The translations under genes and the position numbers were made by a program. From NCBI RefSeq assembly GCF_004364775.1, contig NZ_SOAL01000030.1, positions 1-32,028 on the forward strand: 32,028 nt of DNA, read 5' to 3'. Source of the DNA: Comamonas sp. JUb58 (lineage in GTDB: Bacteria; Pseudomonadota; Gammaproteobacteria; Burkholderiales; Burkholderiaceae_C). A model generated the notes under the pieces. It was given only the letters and a program-made list of their open reading frames with translations. It was not told the origin of the DNA and ran no database searches. Each line of letters begins with the position of its first letter. Positions within the stretch are counted from its first letter, which is position 1. Below, in pieces: positions 25,164 to 32,028 of this stretch.

Positions 25164-26285
25164 ATGACCGTCCCGCCCCCTCCCCATCCCGCGCCCTCAG
25201 CTGCTGCCACGCGCCCCCGCTCGGCAGGCATCACCGATGCCTGGCAGCGCAAAGGCCCGCTGGCCGTGGCGCTGCTGCCGCTGTCCTGGTGCTATGCGGC
25301 ACTGGGCGGGCTGCGCCGCGCCCTTTACCGCACCGGCCTTTGCAAGGCCTACCGCGCGCCGGTGCCCGTGGTCGTGGTGGGCAATGTGATTGCCGGCGGC
25401 GCCGGCAAGACGCCTGTCACCCTGCATCTGGTACAGGCCTTGCGAGCCCAGGGCTGGCGGCCTGCCGTCATCTCGCGCGGCTATGGGCGCGACAACAGCA
25501 AAGATCCCAAGGCTATCGCCGTCAGCCCCGGCAGCGACCCGCGCCTGGTGGGTGATGAGCCCTTGCTGATCGCCCAGCGCAGTGGCATGCCGGTGTATGT
25601 GGCGGCACTGCGCGCCACCGCCGCGCAGGCCGCCTTGCAGGCCCACCCCGATGTGGATGTGCTGGTCTGCGACGATGGCCTGCAGCACCTGGCGCTGGCC
25701 CGCGATGTGGAGATTGCCGTCTTCAACGCCCAAGGCATTGGCAATGGCTGGCAACTGCCGGCCGGGCCGCTGCGCGAGCCCTGGCCCAGGCGGCTGGATA
25801 TCGTGCTCTACGCCGGCCAGCCGCCCCAGCAGCTGGCAGCCAGCGGCGCTGCCGCCTGGCCGCTGCAGCGCAGCCTGGCCCGCTATGCCGTTGGCCAGGA
25901 TGGCCGCCGCCATGACCTGGCCGATTTGCGTGGCCGGCCGGTGCATGCGCTGGCCGCCATTGCCTATCCCCAAGAGTTTTTTGCGATGCTGCAAGCCCAG
26001 GGCCTGCAGCTGGCCCGCAGCGATGCGCTGCCCGACCATGCACCGCTGGACGACCCAGCCTGGCTGGCCAAGCTGGCGATTGCAGCGACCAGCGCACCTA
26101 CAATAGACGCACCGGATGCCCCCGTGCTGCTGTGCACCGAAAAGGATGCGCACAAGCTCTGGCGCATTGCCCCGCATGCACTGGCTGTACCCTTGGAGGT
26201 CGCCATCGACCCCGCCTTTGGCCAGCATGCCGACGCACTGCTGCGCCAGCGCCAGCCCGCATCGCCCCCTGTTAAGAAAGACTGA
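25164..26285 (+). CDS. lpxK: Tetraacyldisaccharide 4'-kinase
   Basis: LpxK phosphorylates the 4' position of the tetraacyldisaccharide-1-phosphate to give lipid IVA, at the inner face of the inner membrane. The Walker A is [13 protein letters not shown] at about 72-84 and it is preceded by a hydrophobic stretch ([18 protein letters not shown]). ISRGYGR and [14 protein letters not shown] are family signatures, and [12 protein letters not shown] and [11 protein letters not shown] mark the C-terminal half. At 373 residues it is a little longer than usual because of a Pro-rich N-terminal extension of about 20 residues, so a later start is possible. It ends eight bases before trm112. Confidence 0.95.
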   Translation: MTVPPPPHPAPSAAATRPRSAGITDAWQRKGPLAVALLPLSWCYAALGGLRRALYRTGLCKAYRAPVPVVVVGNVIAGGAGKTPVTLHLVQALRAQGWRPAVISRGYGRDNSKDPKAIAVSPGSDPRLVGDEPLLIAQRSGMPVYVAALRATAAQAALQAHPDVDVLVCDDGLQHLALARDVEIAVFNAQGIGNGWQLPAGPLREPWPRRLDIVLYAGQPPQQLAASGAAAWPLQRSLARYAVGQDGRRHDLADLRGRPVHALAAIAYPQEFFAMLQAQGLQLARSDALPDHAPLDDPAWLAKLAIAATSAPTIDAPDAPVLLCTEKDAHKLWRIAPHALAVPLEVAIDPAFGQHADALLRQRQPASPPVKKD

Positions 26286-26293
26286 TTGCCGCT

Positions 26294-26491
26294 ATGGACC
26301 CGAAACTGCTCGAACTGCTGGTTTGCCCCGTCACCAAAGGCCCCCTGCGCTATGACCGCGAGCGCCAGGAGCTGGTCTCGCGCAGCGCGCGCCTGGCCTA
26401 CCCGGTGCGCGATGGCATGCCCATCATGCTCGAAGGCGAAGCACGCCCGCTCAGCGACGAAGAAATCGAAGCCTTAGCTGCGGCAGATTAA
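26294..26491 (+). CDS. Trm112-family zinc-ribbon-like protein
   Basis: A 65-residue protein with [39 protein letters not shown], the YcaR/Trm112 fold. Only one of the usual cysteine positions is kept, as in many bacterial members. In eukaryotes and archaea Trm112 activates methyltransferases; the bacterial role is uncertain. It lies between lpxK and kdsB, as is normal in this group. Confidence 0.93.
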   Translation: MDPKLLELLVCPVTKGPLRYDRERQELVSRSARLAYPVRDGMPIMLEGEARPLSDEEIEALAAAD

Positions 26492-26680
26492 AGTTTGATG
26501 AACTTGCGCCCCCAAAAGGGGCCGCATGGCGGGCCGCACAGGCAAACCCCAATAGCAGCTTTGTAAAAAACAGACACAATTTGCTGAATTTTTAGGCATT
26601 TGTCCTGCATCGCATGTTTGGAAGACATGTTTTGCAGGGCTGGCCTGTTGGATTGCATCCATCTATTTCAGCGAGTTGCC

Positions 26681-27277
26681 ATGCAAAGTTTGATCCTCAA
26701 AAAAACCGACAAAGGCATGGAGGCGCTGCGCGCCCGGGATCCCTCCCTCCCCCATCGCATGCGCCCGGCCTTCATCATGTTTGATGGCCAAAAAAGCATT
26801 GAACAGGTGATGGCCCTGGCGCCCTCGGCGGGCGGGCAGTTGCAGGTGCTGGAAGACATCAAACAGCTGCTGCAGCAAGGCCTGCTGGAGCTTTTGCGCC
26901 CCAGCGACACGGGCCAGTCGGCTTCCAACGCCAGCGACATCATCGACAGCCTGGCCGTGCCAGCACCCATGCCACCGCCAACCGCCGCAGTTGCACCGGT
27001 TGCCGCTCCAGCAGCAGCCAGCAACCCAGCCGCTGCCATCAGCAACCACAGCGAACGCTATATCAAGGCCTATGCCGCGGCCAGCCAGCTGGTCAGCGGC
27101 CTGGGTCTCAAGGGCTTCCGCCTGCAATTGCAACTGGAAAAAGCCCAGGGCTACGACGGCCTGGTCGCCATCCTGCCCAAGCTGCGCGAGGTGATCGACG
27201 CCAAGAAACTGCGCCCCATCGAGGCCATTCTGTTTGGCAGTAATGAGGCGAATACACCCATCAAACCGGCGCCCTAA
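26681..27277 (+). CDS. Unrecognised two-domain protein, 198 aa
   Basis: No family is recognised. The N-terminal half (about 1-75) reads as a small helical domain, with LKKTDKGMEALRARDPSLPHRMRPAF and LQVLEDIKQLLQQGLLEL, a pattern seen in winged-helix-like regulatory domains. A Pro/Ala-rich linker (about 88-115) joins it to a helical C-terminal domain with SERYIKAYAAASQLVSGLGL and AILPKLREVIDAKKLRPIE. There is no signal peptide or membrane segment. The ATG at 26681 is chosen over 26600 because the extra 27 residues are Cys-rich and unlike coding. The gene interrupts the usual trm112-kdsB order and has about 190 bases upstream, so it may have its own promoter. Confidence 0.75.
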   Translation: MQSLILKKTDKGMEALRARDPSLPHRMRPAFIMFDGQKSIEQVMALAPSAGGQLQVLEDIKQLLQQGLLELLRPSDTGQSASNASDIIDSLAVPAPMPPPTAAVAPVAAPAAASNPAAAISNHSERYIKAYAAASQLVSGLGLKGFRLQLQLEKAQGYDGLVAILPKLREVIDAKKLRPIEAILFGSNEANTPIKPAP

Positions 27278-27388
27278 GCCCCGCACCGCAACCAACGCAG
27301 CCGCTGCCCGCCTGGGTCGCTTGCGCCCGGCCCTCCGCGCTGGCTCGCTACAATTCCAGCCGGCTCCACTCTCTTCACCTTTCGCACC

Positions 27389-28183
27389 ATGGCATCCGCA
27401 CCCGCGCCGTTCACCGTCCTGATCCCTTCGCGCATGGCCTCCTCGCGCCTGCCCAATAAGCCCCTGGTCGATATTGCCGGCCTGCCCATGGTGGTGCGCG
27501 TGGCCAAGCGCGCACAAGAAAGCGCTGCCCAGCGCGTGGTGGTGGCCGCCGATGACGAGCGCATCATCGATGCCTGCAAAAAGCATGGCGTGCAAGCGGT
27601 GATGACCTCGCCCAACCACCCCAGCGGCAGCGACCGCCTGGCCGAGGCCTGCAGCCTGCTGCAACTGGGCGGCGATGACATCGTGGTCAATGTGCAAGGG
27701 GACGAGCCCCTGATCGCTCCAGCGCTGATCGACGCGGTCGCCGCGCTGCTCAGCGATCGGCCCGAGGCCAGCATGGGCACCGTCGCCCATCCGATTGCCG
27801 ATCTGGAATCGCTGCTCAGCCCGAATGTGGTGAAGGTGGTGCTCGATGCCCAGGGCCTGGCCAGTTATTTCAGCCGCGCGCCTATCCCCTGGGGACGTGA
27901 TTTTGTGAATATGGCCTGGTGGAAGAACCCCGGCACCACCGGCACACCCGGTTTTGCGCCTTTGCACCATATGGGCATCTACAGCTACCGCGCCCAGTTT
28001 TTGCATACCTTCCCCACGCTCAGCCAGGCCCCTACGGAGCAGATCGAGATGCTGGAGCAGCTGCGCGCGATCTGGCATGGTTACCGTATTGCAGTGCATG
28101 TGACCCGTCAGATCCCCGGCTCCGGCGTGGACACCCCCGAGGACCTGGTGCGTGTGCGACAGCTGCTCGGCGCGACCATGTAG
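27389..28183 (+). CDS. kdsB: 3-deoxy-manno-octulosonate cytidylyltransferase
   Basis: KdsB activates Kdo as CMP-Kdo in the cytoplasm for lipopolysaccharide core synthesis. The nucleotide-binding loop is [25 protein letters not shown] holds the metal-binding Asp, and [11 protein letters not shown] and [12 protein letters not shown] are family signatures. At 264 residues it is normal in length. It complements lpxK just upstream in outer-membrane lipid synthesis. Confidence 0.96.
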   Translation: MASAPAPFTVLIPSRMASSRLPNKPLVDIAGLPMVVRVAKRAQESAAQRVVVAADDERIIDACKKHGVQAVMTSPNHPSGSDRLAEACSLLQLGGDDIVVNVQGDEPLIAPALIDAVAALLSDRPEASMGTVAHPIADLESLLSPNVVKVVLDAQGLASYFSRAPIPWGRDFVNMAWWKNPGTTGTPGFAPLHHMGIYSYRAQFLHTFPTLSQAPTEQIEMLEQLRAIWHGYRIAVHVTRQIPGSGVDTPEDLVRVRQLLGATM

Positions 28184-28259
28184 GCTAGCCAGATGGCCCT
28201 CTACCCACTCGATCCGCTGCAAGCGCTCCGTAAGCTAAAAGGCGCAGGATGCTCGATTG

Positions 28260-28268
28260 CCCCCCCCC
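28260..28268. repeat. Nine-base C tract
   Basis: A run of nine C bases in the gap between kdsB and adk, about 130 bases before the adk start. It is outside any coding frame, so length changes would affect spacing only. Confidence 0.4.
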
Positions 28269-28341
28269 GAGACAGTGCATTGCCTTGCAGTCGGCTGGCC
28301 CTCCCCCGATGCGTGATATGCTCAAGCCCAGTTTTTTGTGT

Positions 28342-29057
<716 letters not shown>

Positions 29058-29080
29058 TAAGCAGCTCTGCCTTATCAACA

Positions 29081-29110
29081 AAGCCACTGTCTTGCGACAG
29101 TGGCTTTTTT
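29081..29110. terminator. Bidirectional terminator between adk and asparaginase
   Basis: AAGCCACTGTC (29081-29091) and GACAGTGGCTT (29096-29106), with a TTGC loop, form a perfect 11-base stem followed by T bases on the rightward strand and preceded by A bases for the leftward strand. It can end both convergent transcripts. Confidence 0.88.
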
Positions 29111-29169
29111 ATGCCCGTCTGCTTATTAATTAGCAAATAGGCATCGGCTGCCCTTTCCAGTGCCAATAC

Positions 29170-30189
29170 TCAGACTTTCAATTTTGCCTGCACCAGCGCC
29201 AGCTGTAAGCTGACCCGGCATTTGTAGGGCGTCAAGGCCACGGCCAGGTCTTTGTCCAGGTCAGCCACCCCGGGCAACACTGCATCGCTGATCAGGCCAT
29301 CACTGCAGCGGCTGCTGCGCCACACCGGCAGGCCTTGCTGGCGTGCGCGCGCCATGGCATCCAACAGCACCTCATGCACGGTGCCATTGCCGGTGGTTGC
29401 CACCACCAGACCATCCAGGCCCTGGGCCTGCAGGGCCTCCACCATGCCGGGGCGCACACCGGCATGGCTGGTGACGATTTCCACCCAAGGCCAGGGCGTG
29501 CTGGCCGGCGCGGGCAAGGCAGCCAACCAGGCGCTGCCGCTGTAGTCGCCCGCGGCATCTGCCGCCTGCGGCGCATAGCCATGGCGCAGGCGCACAGTCG
29601 TGCCATCCACCCAACCCAGGGGGCCCTGCTCGCCCGATGAAAAGGCCAGCAAGCGGTGCGGGTGCAGCTTTTGCAGCCAGCGCGCGCTGTGTAGCTCGCC
29701 CCCGCCGGTCACGGCGACCACCTCACGCAGCAGCGGTTGGCCATCCGCATCCAGCGCCGCGGCGGCGGCCACAGCATCCTTGAGGTTCTGCGGGCCATCG
29801 GGCATCAAGGCATTGGCCGGGCGCATCGCACAGGTCAGCACCACAGGCTTGGCCAGCCGTCCTAAAACACAGTGCAGGAACCAGGCGGTCTCTTCGAGCG
29901 TGTCGGTTCCGTGGGTGATAACAACAGCACGCACCGTCGCATCGCGCATCGCGGCATCGCAGGTCTTGAGCAGCGCATGCCAGACCTCGTCGTTCATGTC
30001 CTTGCTATCAATTTGCGCTATCTGCACGGCGTCCAGCGGGCCTGCCGCAGCTGTCTCTATGCCGCTCACACCCGCCAGCAAGGCCGCAATGGACAGCTGG
30101 GCTGCGCGGTATTGGCCGGGTTTCTCGGCGTCATCGGCCATGCCGGCGATGGTGCCGCCCGTGCCGATGATCAAAATTTTTGGCTGCAA
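29170..30189 (-). CDS. L-asparaginase, TTG start
   Basis: Hydrolyses asparagine to aspartate and ammonia. The catalytic threonines are visible in GTGGTIAG (about 9-16) and THGTDTLEETAW (about 90-101). The signature MRPANALMPDGPQNLKDAV follows, and GNGTVHEVLLDAM closes the C-terminal domain. There is no signal peptide, so the product is probably cytoplasmic. At 339 residues it is normal. The start at 30189 is a TTG with AGGAGG six bases upstream; no ATG is near. It is divergent from lexA and its promoter shares the region with the LexA boxes, so some SOS effect is possible. Subtype I or II cannot be decided. Confidence 0.92.
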   Translation of the reverse strand: MQPKILIIGTGGTIAGMADDAEKPGQYRAAQLSIAALLAGVSGIETAAAGPLDAVQIAQIDSKDMNDEVWHALLKTCDAAMRDATVRAVVITHGTDTLEETAWFLHCVLGRLAKPVVLTCAMRPANALMPDGPQNLKDAVAAAAALDADGQPLLREVVAVTGGGELHSARWLQKLHPHRLLAFSSGEQGPLGWVDGTTVRLRHGYAPQAADAAGDYSGSAWLAALPAPASTPWPWVEIVTSHAGVRPGMVEALQAQGLDGLVVATTGNGTVHEVLLDAMARARQQGLPVWRSSRCSDGLISDAVLPGVADLDKDLAVALTPYKCRVSLQLALVQAKLKV

Positions 30190-30209
30190 GGCTTGCCTCC
30201 TGCAAAAAA

Positions 30210-30225
30210 CTGGTTAAAAATACAG
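30210..30225. promoter_or_regulatory. LexA (SOS) box 1
   Basis: CTGGTTAAAAATACAG matches the CTGT-N8-ACAG consensus with one mismatch (G for T at position 4). It lies between the asparaginase start and the lexA gene. Confidence 0.75.
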
Positions 30226-30228
30226 GTA

Positions 30229-30244
30229 CTGGATTGATATACAG
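30229..30244. promoter_or_regulatory. LexA (SOS) box 2
   Basis: CTGGATTGATATACAG is a second box with the same single mismatch, three bases after the first and 60 bases before the lexA start. Centres are 19 bases apart. Tandem boxes at lexA are known from E. coli and give tight autoregulation. Confidence 0.78.
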
Positions 30245-30303
30245 GTGTTGGGATGCACAGTAGCTTGGCTTCTGCCCCGCACCGCAGATCACACGGAGAT
30301 CTT

Positions 30304-31020
30304 ATGCGAGACCATCCCAAACTGACCGCGCGCCAACAAGAAATTCTGGACCTGATCCAGACCGCCATTTCGCGCACCGGCGCCCCGCCAACGCGCGCCG
30401 AGATCGCCAGCAAGCTGGGCTTCAAATCGGCCAATTCGGCAGAAGACCACCTCAAGGCGCTGGCCCGCAAGGGCGTGATCGAACTGGTCAGCGGTACCTC
30501 CCGTGGGATTCGCCTGCAAAGCGATACCGTGCGCTCCATCAATGCGGCGCGCGGCACCCGTTTTTCGTCGCCGCTGGCAGGCGTGTCCAACGCCACCGCC
30601 GGCCTGGGCCGTGTGGTGCAAGAGCTGGCCCAACTGGCGCTGCCGCTGATCGGCCGCGTCTCTGCCGGTTCGCCCATCCTGGCCCAAGAGCATGTCGACC
30701 AAACCTATACCGTCGAGGGCGGCCTGTTCCAGCAGCAGCCTGATTACCTGCTCAAGGTACGCGGTATGTCGATGCGCGATGTCGGCATCATCGATGGCGA
30801 CCTGCTGGCCGTCAAAGCCACCCGCGAGGCCCGCAATGGCCAGATCATCGTCGCGCGCCTGGGCGATGACGTCACCGTCAAGCGCCTGCAGCGCACCAAG
30901 GATGGCATCGAGCTGCTGGCCGAAAACCCGGATTACCTGCCCATCATCGTGCAGCCCGGCGAGCCCTTTGAGATCGAAGGCATCGCTGTCGGCCTGATCC
31001 GCAACACGATGCTGAACTAG
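30304..31020 (+). CDS. lexA: LexA repressor
   Basis: The SOS repressor, 238 residues. The N-terminal winged helix covers about 1-72 ([43 protein letters not shown]). The self-cleavage site is Ala121-Gly122 in GRVSAGSP. The catalytic Ser156 is in GMSMRD and Lys171 in AVKATREA. A longer linker (about 75-115) is usual in betaproteobacteria. The ATG at 30304 has GGAGATCTT upstream; the in-frame ATG at 30253 adds 17 residues with no LexA character. Two LexA boxes precede it, so it represses itself and responds to RecA filaments. Confidence 0.97.
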   Translation: MRDHPKLTARQQEILDLIQTAISRTGAPPTRAEIASKLGFKSANSAEDHLKALARKGVIELVSGTSRGIRLQSDTVRSINAARGTRFSSPLAGVSNATAGLGRVVQELAQLALPLIGRVSAGSPILAQEHVDQTYTVEGGLFQQQPDYLLKVRGMSMRDVGIIDGDLLAVKATREARNGQIIVARLGDDVTVKRLQRTKDGIELLAENPDYLPIIVQPGEPFEIEGIAVGLIRNTMLN

Positions 31021-31081
31021 GCCCAGCGGCCCTTCCGGCCACTTCGGCCCTTCCCTTTCTGCGCAACCCCAGGTAGCGGGC

Positions 31082-31103
31082 GTTGTGGGCACCGGCCCAC
31101 AAC
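31082..31103 (+). terminator. Hairpin downstream of lexA
   Basis: GTTGTGGGC (31082-31090) and GCCCACAAC (31095-31103) form a perfect nine-base stem with an ACCG loop. No T-run follows, so termination would be partial at best. It lies between lexA and the next gene and may only reduce read-through. Confidence 0.35.
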
Positions 31104-31163
31104 CCTGGGGAATGCGCTCGCCTTGCGCAATCCTGCTGTCACCCGTACACCAAGGAGTCTTCC

Positions 31164-31706
31164 ATGCTCGTAGCAGATGCATTGCGCGCGCTTGCGCCCT
31201 TTTCCCTCGTCGCTGGCCTGCCCTGGTTCCAGTCCATCCAACGCGCCATCGTGCGCAGCAGCCGCCGTCGCCCCGGCCATGGTGCCGCCAATGATGGCCA
31301 GCTTGCCGCCCAGGTGCACTGCTTTGCCGCCGCCTCCAGCGCTGCTGCACAGCGCGGTGCCGTGCAGCAACTGAGCCTGCTCGATGACCCCAGCGCGCAG
31401 CCTGGTGTGGACAGCCCTGCCGATGAGGCCCCCGCACAGCGCCCCATCGACCGCATCCGCCTGCCGCGCAAACCCGCCGCACGCCGCCGCCTCTCGGTCG
31501 GCGCCCAGTCCCACACCCGCCCCTTCCTCTCCGTACAGCGCTGCAGCGCCCAGGCCGCCAACGATGCCCCCATCAAGATGTACTGGGCGCAACCGGCCAG
31601 CCTGCACCGCCAAAAGGGTATGCGCTGGGCCATGTCGGGCAGCATGGCCGACATCTGTGCCGAGCTCGAACGCCTGGAACGGCTGGAACATCTGCATGCG
31701 GTGTAA
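31164..31706 (+). CDS. Unrecognised protein downstream of lexA, 180 aa
   Basis: The ATG at 31164 has AAGGAG nine bases upstream. No family is recognised. The protein is basic and Ala/Arg/Ser-rich, with a hydrophobic-helical N-terminus (ALRALAPFSLVAGLPWF), a probably disordered middle (LDDPSAQPGVDSPADEAPAQ) and a C-terminus MRWAMSGSMADICAELERLERL that looks helical and the most protein-like part. It begins 143 bases after lexA on the same strand and may be SOS-induced by read-through. In Pseudomonas, sulA sits in this place; no SulA similarity is visible here. The gene could also be a lineage-specific housekeeping gene. Confidence 0.65.
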   Translation: MLVADALRALAPFSLVAGLPWFQSIQRAIVRSSRRRPGHGAANDGQLAAQVHCFAAASSAAAQRGAVQQLSLLDDPSAQPGVDSPADEAPAQRPIDRIRLPRKPAARRRLSVGAQSHTRPFLSVQRCSAQAANDAPIKMYWAQPASLHRQKGMRWAMSGSMADICAELERLERLEHLHAV

Positions 31707-31884
31707 GCCGGTGCCCGGCCCGGGCTGGTGCGTAGTGGCCAGCCTGCTGGCAGCTACATGGCTGCTGTTGATCGCATCAGGAATTGGGCAGCAGAACCGG
31801 CATGCTGCGGCGAGGCAAGTGCTGAGCGCATCGGTCATTACGGACATGCTGGGCAGGCGCCAATCTAGCGCCTACCGTGCTTAG
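31696..31884 (+). CDS. Possible small membrane protein, 62 aa
   Basis: A frame whose ATG at 31696 overlaps the stop of the upstream gene by 11 bases. It encodes 62 residues with one clear membrane helix (WCVVASLLAATWLLLIASGIG) and a short tail (RQVLSASVITDMLGRR). The coupling to the upstream gene and the helix favour a real product, but ribosome binding is weak (GGAAC) and GC-rich DNA yields many chance frames. Confidence 0.35.
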   Translation: MRCKPVPGPGWCVVASLLAATWLLLIASGIGQQNRHAAARQVLSASVITDMLGRRQSSAYRA

Positions 31885-31934
31885 TCTTCAGCTCCGAGCT
31901 CTTAGCCACCCATCCCCAGCTGACGCCGCTCTGC

Positions 31935-32028
31935 TGAACTGACCCCAAGAAGTTGGACAGTTGAATGTTAGCGGCTCAAGGCCTGAGTTCGGTACTCCAC
32001 CGGGCTCAGGCCTTTTAGTTTGAGCTTG
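31935..32028 (-). mobile_element. Partial IS3-family insertion sequence
   Basis: The sequence TGAACTGACCCCAAGAAG (from 31935), continuing to TTGGACAG, has the TG-start and ACCCC...TTGGACA outline of IS3-family terminal inverted repeats. The transposase gene begins to be read just inside it. The element continues beyond the window, so its other end and its target duplication cannot be seen. Confidence 0.7.
31968..32028 (-). CDS. C-terminus of IS3-family transposase (OrfB), partial
   Basis: The last 19 codons read KLKLKGLSPVEYRTQALSR, then a TAA at 31968-31970. The GLSPVEYRTQ ending is characteristic of the IS3-family integrase-type transposase (DDE enzyme). Only the tail lies in the window. 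Confidence 0.82.
   Translation of the reverse strand, partial: KLKLKGLSPVEYRTQALSR

Noticed and set aside
28260..28268. Phase-variable C tract
   Set aside because: The tract lies outside coding sequence and far from the adk promoter elements, so slippage has no clear target.

Overview
This window looks like the chromosome of a Comamonadaceae betaproteobacterium, probably Comamonas or a close relative. The coding DNA is GC-rich, and the order xseA, exbB, exbD, lpxK, trm112, kdsB, adk is the usual Burkholderiales arrangement. No rRNA, tRNA or CRISPR array was seen. All assignments come from reading motifs by eye; no database was searched.

Positions 1-4300 are an AT-rich accessory island. It carries five small leftward genes that look like orphan immunity genes of polymorphic toxins (Rhs/CDI type). 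Each is preceded by a short reading-frame remnant, four of the five with internal stops, that ends at, next to, or overlapping the immunity-like start. A frameshifted small gene lies at the far left. No intact toxin gene is present. Positions 4365-8300 hold a leftward operon: msrP and msrQ (periplasmic methionine sulfoxide repair), then an OmpR-type response regulator and its histidine kinase. The region upstream of msrP carries three TTTG/CAAA palindromes. A small secreted cysteine-containing protein follows at 8748-9206.

Positions 9666-21057 are a leftward iron-uptake block. It contains three TonB-dependent receptors and two ECF sigma/FecR pairs. In transcription order these are: receptor without a signalling domain, sigma, FecR, STN receptor, then sigma, FecR, STN receptor. 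Fur-box-like sequences precede the first receptor and the second sigma gene. Each STN receptor follows one sigma/FecR pair, as in cell-surface signalling of the FecIRA type.

Positions 21288-29057 are housekeeping. FeSOD (sodB) and xseA read left. ExbB/ExbD, which could energise the receptors, read right, followed by lpxK, trm112, an unrecognised gene, kdsB and adk (lipid A/Kdo synthesis and nucleotide balance). A cluster of DnaA-box-like 9-mers lies between xseA and exbB.

Positions 29170-31884 hold an asparaginase gene divergent from lexA. Two tandem LexA boxes lie between them. Downstream of lexA are an unrecognised 180-residue gene and a possible 62-residue membrane protein. The right end of the window enters an IS3-family insertion sequence.
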